From the NCBI GenBank assembly GCA_036417435.1, contig CM070917.1:57758436-57822435 (forward strand): a DNA stretch of 64,000 nt. The letters run 5' to 3'. The first letter of the stretch is position 1. Each line of letters starts with the position of its first letter. Made by a program: the position numbers and the translations under genes. Shown piece by piece: positions 1 to 11,686 of the stretch. Source of the DNA: Inia geoffrensis. Its lineage: Eukaryota > Chordata > Mammalia > Artiodactyla > Iniidae. The notes under the pieces are model-generated. The model had not been told where the DNA came from, searched no databases, and saw only the letters and a program-made list of their open reading frames with translations.

Positions 1-638
1 CGGGGGTCCGAACCGAAAAAATGGATGCTAAGAAACTGAAACTCGGGTGTCTGCCCACGTGCACACAGGCGCAAAACATGCCGGGGCGGGGGCGACGAGG
101 GTCCGGCGGGCACACCCGCGTTCCGCACCGGGGGCTGCGAGCCGACTCCTCACACATCAGAAGCAGAGGCGGGCGCGCCAGCCTCCTACACAATTAGTCT
201 TCTCCCTCAGCGGTTACATAAGATGACGGATTATCTGTCCACCCATCGAAGCTGCCCGCGCGCGACCTCCCACCCGGCCACGTCCACAGACGCCCGGGAA
301 GGAGTTGTGGAAAGGAAAAGCCTGTTGAGAAAAAAGTGCCCGAGGCTTGCGTAACCGCGCCCGGCGGGACCACGACAGAGCGCAGAGCGACGAGCAGCCA
401 CGGCCCCGGACCCCGGCAGACCCCGGACACCGCAGCCCGCGCCCGTGCCCCCACCTCACTCGGGTCCGAGGGCTCCGGCCCCCGGGAGCGCGGGGACAGC
501 AGGGGGCTGTCTGGACGAGGGCGCCCGCGCCAACTTATGCCGGGCCGGTGCTGGGTCCCCGCGGCCGCGCCGGGACGACCCCCGAGAGCCCAGGGACTTC
601 CCGGGCGGGCGCGAGCGCGCGGGTGGCGCAGAGCTCAC

Positions 639-692
639 CTTGTAGACATTTTCCGTGAGCCGATGCATCTCCTCCGACCGAGAGAGCGACAT
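639..692 (-). CDS. BAIAP2: BAIAP2 (IRSp53) coding exon 1, partial gene
   Basis: First coding exon of BAIAP2/IRSp53, an adaptor that bends membranes through its N-terminal I-BAR (IMD) domain and links Rac/Cdc42 to WAVE, Mena and Eps8 during filopodium and lamellipodium formation. The exon reads MSLSRSEEMHRLTENVYK, exactly 18 codons, the known IRSp53 N-terminus and start of the I-BAR helix bundle. The start codon is at 692-690, with A at -3 (cagcaccATG). The exon ends AAG followed by the donor gtgagc (GT at 638-637). The next exon, expected to begin TIMEQFNP, is not in the window, so intron 1 runs off the left edge. Identity is from recall of the family plus exact frame and splice fit. The synteny with CHMP6 and RPTOR agrees. 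Confidence 0.93.
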
Positions 693-789
693 GGTGCTGG
701 TCCGGCTGCACCACTGACCGGAGCGGGGGCGCAAGCAGCTGTGACTGCGGACACGGCAACGACTACTAACGCGAAGCGCGCAGAGCCAA

Positions 790-1045
790 ACCAAAAGCGC
801 GTCGTCCAGCCGGCGTCCGCCTTTATAGCCGATCAGGCCCCGCCCCCGGAGGCCCCGCCCACATCGTGCCCGCCCCCGCCGCACCCGGATCTCCGCCCCC
901 GGCCTGGCGCCCGCGCCCAGTCGCTGCTGCTAGGCAACCGACAGGCCCCGACCCCGCACCGCCTTTCCCATTGGCGGGTTCCGGAGCCCGGGGAAGGGGG
1001 CGGGGAAGAGGCGGGGCTTGTGGGCCGGCTTCAGGCAGCGATTGG
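790..1045 (-). promoter_or_regulatory. BAIAP2: BAIAP2 core promoter (TATA-like box, GC boxes, CCAAT boxes)
   Basis: Upstream of the BAIAP2 start, read on the minus strand, there is a TATA-like ctataaag (complement of 822-829). It would place transcription start near 790-800 and give a 5' UTR of about 100 nt. Further upstream are GC boxes (ccccgcccc around 838-860) and two inverted CCAAT motifs (ATTGG on the plus strand at about 970 and 1041-1045). A TATA box inside a CpG island is less common than TATA-less CpG promoters. The start site is inferred, not observed. Confidence 0.6.
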
Positions 1046-1099
1046 CCCTTGGCGCCGTCGATCGCGGGGGAGGAGGCGAGGCGCGGCGCAGGCTGGGGC

Positions 1100-1419
1100 C
1101 CTGGGAACAGCCTTGGGGGCCCGGGCGACAGCCGGGCTGGGGGCGGGGAGGCGGGGGCGGGGTGGCGCAGGAAGAAGGGAGCAGAAGGGGGGGGCACGCC
1201 GGCCGCGAACGCGCGTGGGGGAGGCACTCAGCAAAGTGGCGAGTCGGGGTGGCCGGGTCCTGGGCGCCGCTCCCCCGAACGCGGTCGGGGTCGGGCGCCC
1301 TCGCTGGGTAGGGGAGGGTCCCTGGGCGCTCGGATGCCTGCCGCACGGGCTTGGTGAAGGATGGTGAGAGGCCATCGCTGTGCCCTTGGGGGTCCGGCCG
1401 CGACCCGGCATTTTAGTAG
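1100..1419 (+). ncRNA. Candidate first exon of a divergent lncRNA (BAIAP2-DT-like)
   Basis: At the distal edge of the BAIAP2 CpG island the plus strand has a near-perfect splice donor, tag|gtaagt, with GT at 1420-1421. Human BAIAP2 has a divergently transcribed lncRNA (BAIAP2-DT, formerly BAIAP2-AS1) starting from the same island. A strong plus-strand donor at this place is what its first exon would need. The 5' boundary given here is arbitrary, no acceptor was identified, and no transcript evidence is available. The protein-length frames across this interval are GC artefacts. Confidence 0.3.
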
Positions 1420-1440
1420 GTAAGTTCACTGGGTGGCTGC

Positions 1441-1855
1441 GATCCCCGGGCCAGCCCTTCTGGGGAGGGAGGACCCCGAGGGAAGTCTCGGAGGAGGGAG
1501 GACCCTGGGGAGAACGCTGGAGAAGGGTGGACCCTGTGAGGGGTGCATCTTGAGGGGGGCCTGAGGCTGGGATTCTGGAGAGGGGAGGGCCCTGGGTTGC
1601 AGAAGAGGACTCTGGGGAGGGGGGATTTGCGAGGCAGATTCTGGAGGGGGTGTGGGGAGACGATCCTGTGGGCAGGATTGAGGGCGAACGCTTAGGGAAA
1701 CAGAGGACTCTCGTAGTGGCAGAAGATCCTCTTTGGGGGGAGTTTCCTTGGGGAGGGAGGACTCAAGGGGAGGGGGGGCAGGGAGGACTCTGGTGGGGTG
1801 GGAAAACCTGAGGGAGGGGGAACCTTCCTAGGTGGATCAAGGGGTCAGAGATGCC
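1441..1855. repeat. Purine-rich degenerate minisatellite
   Basis: About 400 bp of G/A-rich plus strand in which variants of gaggaccctggggag recur every 25-45 bp (near 1468, 1498, 1528, 1586, 1607 and 1757). Units are too diverged for a clean period. Runs of four to seven G are frequent. It begins where the CpG island ends. Confidence 0.55.
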
Positions 1856-4800
1856 TGGTTTTTGAAGGCGATTCCTGGGAGGTTCTGCTGAATAAGCTGA
1901 CCAAGTTGGCACAGAGGGTTCCGTACAATTCCCTTGGAGAAATATTTACGTAAATTAGACTAACGTAGAGGAATTAATTGCTTTACATCGTAAAACACCA
2001 GATCTGAGTGTTTCCCTTTAATTAAACCTGACACTCTCTGCCAGCATCCCATCCCTGGACAGTCATCCCTTCAAGTTCAGGTGCCCCAGGAGACAGACTC
2101 CCTCCCCACCCCCGCACCCCACCCCAGACAGGTGGGGGAGTCCAGAAGACAGCAGGAACATAAGACAGGTTTCTTCCACAGGGTCATTGACTTGAATGGA
2201 CTACACTCTGCTTCACGTGGATTCGAAGAAAATGGAAGGGATATTCAGGAAGCATTTGCCTTCTGTCCTAACCTCCAGCCTTCGTTCACAGAGATTCTTC
2301 TTGGTTTAATTTCCTTTCTGCTACCAGCCCCCGTTTTATTGTTTGCAGTGTTTTAAGGTAGATTCCGGTGTAAGTAATTTCTGGGATTCTTTTGGTTGCA
2401 AGTAACAGAAAGCCAGCTCAAACTGGCTCTAACAATGAGGGCGTTGTTGGCTCAGGTGACAGAAGTCAGGCCCGTCTTCCTCCCCCAGCTCCCTTTCCTC
2501 CAGGCCAGCTAGATGCAGTGGACGCTTACATCCTTCCAGCCCTAGGACTGACATCCATTGACCTGCACGGAGTCACGGGCCAACATGGAGCTGGGTGCTG
2601 GGTGGGTGCAGGGCAAGAGCTGTTGCTCGTCCGAAGGGAGTGGAGTGACCAGGACCAGGGGAATGGTGGGTGGAGGCTGGCCGGAGAAAACAGGGTCTCA
2701 TCACTCTGGGAGGGGAATTAGCCTGGGGAGAATTCTCCTGGGCTGTCTGCTCCCATCAGCCACAAGACAGTAGAGAAAGGAGAGGGGCCTCACCAGAAAA
2801 TCTTCCATGGCCCTGAGCCCCGCCCCACCCTCTAGAAGGTCCTGCTCCTGACTGCCCTCCTCCTGCCCAACGGGACGCTCACATTTGGTAGCAGCTGAGG
2901 CAGGAGACCCACTCAGAGCCTGGCCTGCCTGATTTGGGCTAATTGCTTTGCAGCCTCACCTCTGGCCTGCACCCTCCAGCTGACAGCTGGGCAGGAGGTG
3001 AACAGTTAGGAGGGAAGCCATCAGTAAGAAGTGTGCTCACAGAGCACCTGGGGCGAGTGAAAATAAGCGCATTGAGCCCAAGAGCACTGAGAAACGCAGG
3101 GCTGATGGCAGGTGCAGAGCAGGACGGGCAAGGGGGTCGCACCTGGGCCTGGAGAACTGCAGCGAGAAAGTCCGCCCCCTACCGGGTGGCTTCCCCTAGC
3201 CACCAGCCTGCTGAGGTGCGCAGCACTGGGTGCTCACTCCTTCAGCTGCAAGGAGGAGGTCAGAGCCTCGGGCCAGGAGACCACCAGTGTCCTCTCAGGC
3301 CTTTCTTAGGTGGGAGGCCTTTCAGATGGCAGCAGTGTCTGGGCAGGGCTGAGTACCACAGGTGAGGACCTAGAGCCTGAGCACTGCCCAGGGCCAGGGG
3401 GTGGGCTGGGTGCCAAGGCAGCCCCAGTGCCACTCCTGGGAGTCAGGAGGGCCTGCTTGTCTCGGTACCTTTACCAACCCCACCTCCTTCCCTTCCCCTG
3501 GACTCTGAGAGTTCGTCGGGGGGCTGTGGGATCTAGTGACTTGCCTGGAGGTTGGTGGTCAGTGCCGCGGGGGTTGTTTAGACTTGGGGTCGGGCCCATC
3601 CCTCTCCAAGACCAGTAAGAAGCCATTGTCATGATGGAGAGGCTTTGCTTTTCCTGCCTGCTCTGCAGGGACTAGCAAGAGAGCCAGGACCAGCCAGAAC
3701 ACTCAGCCCCCTGCACCCCAAGCCCACTGCTCTCACCCGGACCAGGGTGTTGTTCTTCCTGGACTACTTGGGGTTGGGGAGTGGCTTCCTATAAATGAGC
3801 AGCTCATCGGGAATCACTGAGAAAGCAGATGGGCTGGAATCTGCCCGCTGCCGGTTTCCCGTCTCTTCTTACTGCTGGTCCTCAACTCCACAGGCCAAGC
3901 AACGAGGGAGGTGGGTAGCCATGGCGACCCACGGCACCCCACTTCTGAACCTGAGGTCCCTCTGCCCCGTGCACCGGTGATGGGCCCTCGCGCACACAGG
4001 GTGCCGAGCAGGGGTCGGAGGCAAGAATCTGACCACGTGGTGCTGTGGACACTGACCCCGGGTCAGCTGACCCCAGCATGGGTGGCCTCGGAGGAAAAAG
4101 GCTAGAAGCAGGGAGAATCAAAGTGCATCTCTTCATCAACTTATTTTTAGTTGCGTTATGTAAGTGGTTTCATTTCAACGTCACGTAGGGAGGGGGGGGT
4201 CTCAGATTTAATTACAGGATGACAGCCTCTGCTTTTCAAGCAAGCTGTTCTCCTGGCAAGGCAGGCACAAGGATTTGTGAATTTTTGCTAAACAGAAGGA
4301 GCCCTTTCTGAGGTGACCGCAAAACTTTGAAGGGTTTTCACCACCATCTCTCTCTCTGACCAGCCCAACCCGGTTTCTGCTGAGCTTGGCCTAAGGGGGT
4401 GGCGATGTGTCTCAGATCACAGGGAAATTTCGTGCCTGTCAAGGGAGCTGTTTCTCCACCGCCCCCCTCCTCCTGGCAGCCTCCCCGTCTCTCTAAGAGA
4501 AGAATCCACCCAATCAGAACTCCTCTTCCTTTTCTCCTTCCTGGATTAGAGCACTTGTAATCAGTAACCAGAAAGTTCCAGAGCAGGAGAGAGCGGAGGC
4601 ATGGGCACTGTCTCGTCTTCCCCATCCTCTCTGGCCATCGCTGCCTCTTCCTTCCACGCCAGGTGCTCTGGGCGACCGGCCCGGGCAGGGTCACTGGGCA
4701 GAACTCTCCAACTTGTGTCCAGAGTACTGTCTTTTTGGTCCTCGGCCCACATTCTTCACACTGTCGGCGTTGTCAGCAAGAAGGCATGGGGGTGCCTGGA

Positions 4801-5439
4801 GCCAGAAGCTCCGGGGTCGGGGGAGGCCTGTGTCCTGCTGTCAGGAAGGTAACCTCAGCGGCTTCTAGCACACTGTGGCTTTGTCCAGCGTGAGGCAGGG
4901 CCATGTTGCCTGCCACAGGGCGAAGCCTGGTGTCTACCTGGGGCTGCTGCTGACAGCACGACCACCGACTCGGGGAGCCAGTACCCGGGGCCAGTTGCTG
5001 GGACAGCAGCAGCGTGATGGCCATGGGGGCCTGGGTAGATTCCAGGCGGGCAAGGTTCCTGAGCAGGGTGTTGGGAGAGCCGAGGTGTAGGTGGCAGAAA
5101 AAGCGCCGAGAACTGTGCCCGGCACATGGCGAGCCCTCGGTGTGTCTTAGAGATTTTCATCGTCAGTGGTTAGACAGGACCTTCCAGAGAGCACCCGAGT
5201 GCCCGTGGGAAAGCACGTGAGAAGCTGCCCTTTACAGCGGCTGCTCCAGGAGACCCCCAGCTTCGGTGCGGGCTGCGCGGCAACTTCCAGAGAGCACAGG
5301 TGCCAGGAAGGCGTTGACAAGCACACCTCAGCCAGGCCAGCCAGGCCACATGTGCAGGGTGAGCCACGGGGACTGTACGTGGCCTTGACGTGCTGAGAAA
5401 GGCACTTCGCTGTATTCTTCCTCCCCAAACCTATCACCC
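1856..5439. other. Intergenic, no gene seen
   Basis: Mostly unique, moderately GC-rich sequence. Short open frames lack splice support or recognisable protein similarity. About 2380-2480 resembles an old interspersed repeat (a 'ttttggttgcaagtaacaga' type segment), but the family is not certain. Confidence 0.5.
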
Positions 5440-5813
5440 CAGGCTTATCATGAGAGGAACATCACCAATCCCAGCAGAGGGACAGTCTGCAGATCCCTGC
5501 CCAGCACATCATCTGAACCAGGGAAGCCTGAGACCGTCCTGGCCCAGAGGAGCCCGAGAAGACATGATGACTAAATGTCACCTGGGGTCCGGGACAGGTC
5601 CTGAAGCAGTAGAAAGACACGAGGTAAAAACTAAGAAAACCTGAATAAAGTCCAGACTCTAGTTAACAACAGTGATTCCATGTTGGTCCTTTAATTGTAG
5701 CAAACACATCACAGCAATGTGAGATGTTGACAATAGGGGAGACTGTTGGGTGTGGGCTATCTTTGCAGTAATTTTGTAAATGTAAACAGTCCTAAAATGT
5801 AAAGTTTACTAAA
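5440..5813 (+). mobile_element. Ancient L1 (L1M-type) 3' end fragment
   Basis: The segment resembles the 3' UTR of old mammalian L1 elements in sense orientation: gacatgatgactaaatg near 5562, then ctgaataaagtccagac near 5641, then a terminal tgtaaatgtaaacagtcctaaaatg close to 5775-5800. No coding sequence remains. Boundaries are approximate. Confidence 0.6.
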
Positions 5814-7721
5814 GGGGGGGCACCCATGACCTTGGCACAAGCCTCTGTTTGGCCTGGGGGTCTGAAGGAGGGCACCTGCACCTCACCCCAGAGTCTGGTG
5901 TCTGTAGGTTCAGTAGGCAGAGCAGTGGCCCTGTCCCCACAGGGTGCCCCGGGCCTGCTCTGCCACGTGGCTTCCGTGCAGGAGGCTGGCATGGGGGGCG
6001 TGGGCCCAGCTGATGGCCGATCTCCTGCCACCCAGATGCGGCTCTTAGCTCCCTCCTCCCCAGACTTTTACTTAGATTTGCTCTTCCCTCAAAACCTGCT
6101 CCCCCTTGAGCTGAACATGGTTCAGAGGCTTTCATCTCTCTGACCAAAATGTTGGCTGCAGACGGCACGGGCTTCAGCCTGTGCCTCCAGGGATCAGTGA
6201 CATTGCCCTTACAGGACCTCTGAGCCGGGCCCCGCCTGAGAGGAGGGGACGCCTATCTGCTCGGCCGTGGGCGCCGCCTGGACCAGCAGGGCCCTCTGCC
6301 CTCTCCGAGATGAAGAAGTGTGGCTCCCATGCCCTTCCTGGTTTAGCTTCAACCCTCTTAGCAAGGCAGCTTAGAAAGTTCCCAGAGCTTCCCTACTGGC
6401 CAGGCCCAGGAGGGGCCAGCAGGGGCTTCCACTGGGGGTGGAGGGGCCAGAGGAGGTGCCACCCTGTCACCGGGCTGGGTGGGGAGAGGTTCGCCAGCAG
6501 CGGGCCCTCTTACATAATCCGGCGCATCGGCGTGACTCCAGGTGCCTGTGGGAGGCAGCGTGGGGGTGAGCGCAGGGGCGAGGACGAGTCTCAGCTTCAC
6601 TCGGTGTTTCTCCCCCTCTTATTACATTTCAGCGTCATCCTGCGTCTGCCAGCTCGGTCACCCACTCGCTTGTTCGAATATATTAACTGACAACGCAGAT
6701 TTAGATAACTTGGGCAGGTGATGAGGCCTTGGGCAGAGCCCCCTGTACCCGGGCCTCCTGTACTGGCCAGGTGAGGCAGGAGGGCTGGGTCAGAGGAAGG
6801 ACGCCAAGGCAAGCTGCCTGCTTGGGCCTTGTGTCCAGAGCTGGACGGGGCGGGCTGGGAAGGGCAGCCCAAGCTCAGGGGCCAGGTCTGGGTTGGGTTG
6901 GGTGGGGAGGGGGGAGCCGAAGGCAGGCAGCCGAGGAGCCCACCCAAACACCCCCCCACCCCCATCTCGGGCACACTCTCCACCTTATGTGCAAACCCAG
7001 CTTGCGACAGGGTTCTGTGAGCGGGGAGACCGCAAGCTAAGGAGGCCAGCGTCGGCCCTCGTGCCCCTGGGTCAAACGAACACGGCGTTTTGGGTCAGGA
7101 GGCCAGAGGTGAGCGACTCGAAGGGCCCAGGGGCCGAGTGCTGTGTGCCCAGGCCGGCCACCGCAGGCATACCGGCTCGGTGGTCACTCGGCTTCAGGGG
7201 AAAGATGAGGAAAGACGCTGGCTTCACCCTCAATGTAATTACTTCCTTTACCCCTGAAATGCCATTTTTTCTTATCACTCTGCCTCTTAAATGACTTAAA
7301 TTGTCTTGAAAGAGATCTCAAAGGTATGTTTGGAGCGGAGAGGAGGAAATCTGTTCTTTGGAACGTGAACTTAGAGGACACTCCAGGAAACAAGCCTGGA
7401 TGTCCCGGCAGAGAGAGCAGACCTGTACCTGCAGTGCCGGCTCCTGGTGCTGCTAGCGAGGCCCAGGCTCTGCCTCGCGTTCGCAGATGGCTTCCCTGCC
7501 CAGGCTGCTGCTTCTAATTTCAGCTGCTGGGGGCTCCGCACTCTCTCTCTCTCTCTTTTTAAATTCCATGTTTATTTAAAGCCAGACTAGAAAATGTCTT
7601 CAGCCCTGAAATCTGACTTTCTCCTTTTGCTGCAGGTCCTAAAACCCCACCTAGGGTCCCACAGCTCCCGAACGGGGAGCTTTGAGGCCGACTTGCGTGG
7701 GTCTGTGGGTCAACTTGACAG

Positions 7722-8340
7722 TGGGACAGACGCTCCCCACCCCCACCCCCGGTTGTCCAGCACTGTGGCATTTGGACAACTGGCGGATGTTTTCCTATCA
7801 GGGCAGTCTCGTGTGGCGTCGACACAGCCAGAACACGGAGAGCTCCGCCCCCGCCCCCCTGACGTCCTCCGTTCCCAAATGCACGAGAAGCAGTGTACGG
7901 GTCTCGGGAGAGGCGAGCACATCCGCCTTGGTGCCAGGTGTTCCCAGGAGATGGGGGTCTGGAGCCACCTGCCTGTCATCTCCCTGTCTAGGCCCTAAGG
8001 CAGCTGGGCCTGCCTGGTCCAGGTGTGTCCCCTGGAGGTGGGAAGGGACCAGATGGGCAGTTCCTGAGCACTGGGCAGCAGCTGCTGGCCTGCAGTGTGG
8101 GCTTCTCTCCCACCTCTGTTCTTTCTGGCACTCAGGTCTCCCCGTTTCTCTTGTATTTGGGAACCAAGGATGTTGAGGGGGCTCTCCGTGTTCTGACTAT
8201 GTGGACACCAAACGAGACTGCTCTCATAGGAAGACATCGGCCCACTGTCCACCTGTGGGTTTGCACAGTGTGGGATAGCCAATGCCGGATGGCCACTGTG
8301 GCCATCAGACGCCGATGCTGGACAGCAGGGGGCCCTGTCC
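7722..8340. repeat. Diverged large inverted repeat (arms about 7722-7892 and 8145-8340)
   Basis: The reverse complement of the left arm lines up with the right arm through a series of shared blocks: catttgggaac against tatttgggaac, then a near-identical ctctccgtgttctg, then acgagactgc, then ataggaaaacatc against ataggaagacatc, then tgtccac-like and cacagtg segments. The right arm carries extra sequence near 8285-8315 that is missing from the left, and the left has an additional C-rich stretch near 7847-7858. The spacer is about 250 bp. The family was not recognised. It may be two copies of one old repeat in opposite orientation, or the ends of one element. Confidence 0.65.
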
Positions 8341-9812
8341 CACAGGCGAGGTGACCCACGGACCCAGCCCAAGTGGTCGTGGGCGCTCAGGAAATGTGAG
8401 GTCCCATCCCTTTGAGCAGCACGTAACCACCCTCACCTGCTTCTGTGGCTCACCCCAGAACATGCTAGAAGGACTGTGATGAAACTGGATAGTGAGAAGG
8501 CAAAACTGGCTGAGGGGCCAGGCCGGGCTCCACGGGCCTGGGGGGTGCTGGCTGGACCCCTGTGTGGGACCGAGTTTATTTGTCTGACCACGAGCTCCTG
8601 CAGCAAGTGGCAGGAAGCCTGAGAGCAGAGGGGCTGGGGTCTTTGGAGAATCTGCGACGCCCCGAGTCCAGTCTGTAGTGAAAGCAAACCCCAAGCCCCA
8701 GAACCGCCCAGATGCCTGGGCAGGTCCCCCCAGGAGGCCCCACGGTGGTCCAGCGAAGACTGGGCTGAATTGGTGCCAGCTGCAGGGACACGGTGGGGCA
8801 CCCCCTTTCTGTCCAGAGCCAGGCTGCTGGCTGAACTCAAACTGCTGCCCGAGCTGCCGAAGCCTCAGGAAGTACGGAGTGGTCGGGAATTTCTTCACTG
8901 ACAGGTCCGGTCAGAAAGTCGTAGGATTTTGAAAAAAATTATTTTAGTGTCAAGCTTGAGAATATCATTTGCCCCGTTAGGCTCTTTTTTCCCCTCAAAA
9001 ATTGGAAGAGACAGACATCTTTGTAGAGTTTCATGGAAAACCTTAGCTGTTGACTAGCTGTCCAAACAAAAAGAAGATTCCATCCATGGGGGAAAAACAA
9101 TTTAAACAGATCCAGGTGACCTTTAACCCCCAGTCCAACCAGACACTGGCTCCACGTGACCTTTGCAGTGTCGCTTTGTTGCTGGCAGAAACGAGGCCTC
9201 TGTGGAGATCTGGCAGCTCAGCCCCTGGAATCTGCTGTTAATTCTCACCCAGATTTTGAGATTTTCTCTGTGGCCGCAGGAGCCAATAGAGTCCTTTGTG
9301 CAGCCTCAGGTCTTGGGTTTTCAGAACCCCTGGGGCTGGTGGTGTTGGATTCGGTTGTAATTTTCCTTCATCCCTTGGTTCATAGATTTCCCACCAGGAA
9401 AACCCCAGAGACCTTGGTTCCACCTCAGGAAAAATGAAAGCCAAGGCTCGCCACCAGGCACAGGCTCCCTGCTGGAAAGTGGTGGGCTTGCCGTGCAGCC
9501 CTCCCGGAAAGCTGAGGTGGTGGCTTGCAAGTGGTTCCGGGCAGGTGGGGTTCTCATTGGGTGTCAGCTGCAGGAGCACACGGCCCTGTGGTGTTTTGCA
9601 GGACAGACTCCAGCCTTCAGGCTCCCAGTGCAGCGTCTGGAGCTCGGCCTTCCGAGTTGGGCAGAGAGGACTGAGGTTGCGGCCGTGCTTGTGCTGATGA
9701 CGAGCTTTGCCCTGAGGGAGATGTGATCCCAGCATCTCAGCTTCTGGTCTTCAGAGGACGTGGGGTGCTGGTGTTGCTGGTAGGCAGGGACTCCACATGG
9801 GGAGCCTCCGCT

Positions 9813-9827
9813 GCCACCTGGTGGACA
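9813..9827 (+). promoter_or_regulatory. CTCF-like motif
   Basis: The sequence gccacctggtggaca resembles the CTCF core (CCASYAGRKGGCRS), with two mismatches. It lies in unique intergenic DNA. Occupancy cannot be judged from sequence. Confidence 0.25.
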
Positions 9828-10209
9828 GCATGGAAAGGTGATGGGACGCGTGGCAGGCGCAGAGAGTGGTGGCCCCAGGCCAGAGGAGGACACCCGGTTG
9901 ATGGGCTGCAGGGAGCAGAGCGGTGGAGATAGGGAAGGGGCCACCTGGCCTAGGGTGGCAGTGTCCACGCGTGCCCCTGAAACTGGGCAGTCAGCAGGTT
10001 GCTATCCGGGCACCGGCTTTGTGGGACCAGAACTCTCCTAAGACGCATCTTCAGGAGGGGAGTACCACCCCGCCAGGACCCAGCAGGGATGAAAAGATAG
10101 TGCATGGGAGAGGCCGCCTGGAACCTCCAGAGGGAACGTGGGGATTGTGCGGACCCCCTGGCCACTTACACTCTATGAGAAAATTGCTCCCCATGATGTG
10201 TATTTTCAA

Positions 10210-10979
10210 AGGGTTCTATGACATCTTTTTTTTCAAAATTGAGATAAAATTTACATAACAGAAAATTAACCATTTTAAAGTATACAATTGTGTCCACTTT
10301 AGTGGCGTTTTGTGCATTCACAATGTTGTGTAGCCACTAACTCTATTTAGTCCTGAAACACTTGCATCACCCGAAGGGAAACCCCGTGCCGTGCCCATTA
10401 ACAGTCAGGTCTCGTTGCTCCCTCCCCCAGCCCCTGGCCTGTCTCTGTGGTCACTTCACATCAGTGGAATCATACGAGGTGTGATCTTTCGTGCCTGGCA
10501 TTTTTCACTCAGTGTCTGAGGAGCATCCATGCTGTCTCATGTGCCAGTGCTTCATTGCTCCTCATGGCTGAGTAAACATTCCAGTGTGGGGAGGACCCCA
10601 TTTTGTTCATCCATTCATTGGTGGTGGATATTTGGTTGTTACCACCTCTAGGTGACTGTGAATAGTGCTGCTATGAACAGTCAAGTACAGTTTTGGTTTG
10701 AACACCTGTTTTCAGTTTACTCTAGGAGTGAATCGCTGGGTCACATGGTAGTTTCATGTTTAGCTTTTGAGGAGCCACCGAGCTGTCTTCCTAGCGGCTG
10801 CACCCTTGAGCACTCCCACCAGCACAAGGGTTCCACTCCCTCCATATCCTCACCAACACTTGTTATTTTCTGTCTTTTTGTTCTGTTTTTATTCTAGCCA
10901 TCTTAGTTGGGTGCAATGTGGTATCTTATTGTGGTTTTAACTTCCCCAATGCCTAATTGAATGTCTTTTCATGTATATG
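10210..10979 (-). mobile_element. Old L1 3' end fragment, antisense
   Basis: The plus strand reads as the reverse complement of an L1 3' end. It starts with aaattgagataaaatttaca near 10237 and continues with the familiar antisense ORF2 text gtgaatagtgctgctatgaa near 10659 and tcttattgtggttttaactt near 10924. The coding frame is destroyed. A CHR SINE is inserted at its right end. Confidence 0.7.
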
Positions 10980-10992
10980 GCATCCTTTTTAA

Positions 10993-11322
10993 TTAATTAA
11001 TTAATTTATGATTTATAAATTGACTGCGTTGGGTCTTCGTTACTCTGCTTGGGCTTTCTCTAGTTGTGGTGAGTGGGGGCTACTCTTCACTGTGGTGCAC
11101 AGGCTTCTCATTGTGGTGGCTTCTCTTGTTCTGGAGCACGGGCTCTAGGCATGCGGGCTCCAGTAGTTGTGGGTTCGTGGGCTCTAGAGCGCAGGCTCAG
11201 TAGTTGTAGAGCACAGGCTTAGTTGCTCCGCAGCATGTGGGATCTTCCTGGACAAGGGATCGAACCTGTGTCTCCTGCATTGGCAGGTGGATTCCTAACC
11301 ACTGCACCACCAGTGAAGTCCA
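10993..11322 (-). mobile_element. CHR-type tRNA-derived SINE, minus strand
   Basis: Reverse-oriented CHR SINE. At its right end are accactgcaccaccagtgaagtc, the complement of the tRNA-like head (gacttcactggtggtgcag), and the box-B-like gatcgaacc. At its left is a T/A-rich tail (ttaattaatta). Flanking direct repeats are gcatcctttttaa (10980-10992) and gcaccctttttaa (11323-11335), with one mismatch. Confidence 0.8.
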
Positions 11323-11686
11323 GCACCCTTTTTAAAAGGAACCAGAATTCTGTAGAATTTCAGTACCTTTCCTTGAGAAATCCATCAGGGGAGTGAGCCT
11401 GGGATACTCCATGGAGGCCAACCAGCCTGTACCTGGGCCTCCTTTCACAGGCTCTGACCAAAACTCGGCTTCCCCAGCTGAACGAGGGGCTCCCTGGACC
11501 CAGTTCAGCTGCATCTTCCAGCCTAGCAGAGTTCTAGAAGCAGCAAGGACCACCAAAACTACTTCTATGAGTTGAGTAATTCCTGTGTGCCTTTAAGTTG
11601 AAGCCCGTGGTCTGATGAGAGTGGCGTGTGGACTGGGGGTTCCCGAGCAGACCGGGCATCTGAGATGTCTGTTAAGAAGGCCCTAC

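Larger units (their letters stand above)
1..1420. other. CpG island over BAIAP2 exon 1
   Basis: The first 1.4 kb is very GC-rich with frequent CpG dinucleotides (for example gcggccgcgccgg near 560-570 and repeated gcgcg motifs), then falls off sharply after about 1420. Long open frames here on both strands are a by-product of low stop-codon density at high GC, not genes. The island covers the BAIAP2 promoter, exon 1 and the start of intron 1. Confidence 0.85.
5814..10205. other. Intergenic, mostly unique sequence
   Basis: No gene recognised. It contains a short (CT)n tract near 7540-7558, the inverted repeat described separately at 7.7-8.35 kb, and a CTCF-like motif near 9813. The open frames are short and overlap on both strands without conserved features. 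Confidence 0.5.

Noticed and set aside
336..1367. 343-codon plus-strand open frame across the CpG island
   Set aside because: Extreme GC lowers stop frequency; the frame is Pro/Arg/Gly/Ala-rich without domains and overlaps open frames on the other strand and the BAIAP2 exon.
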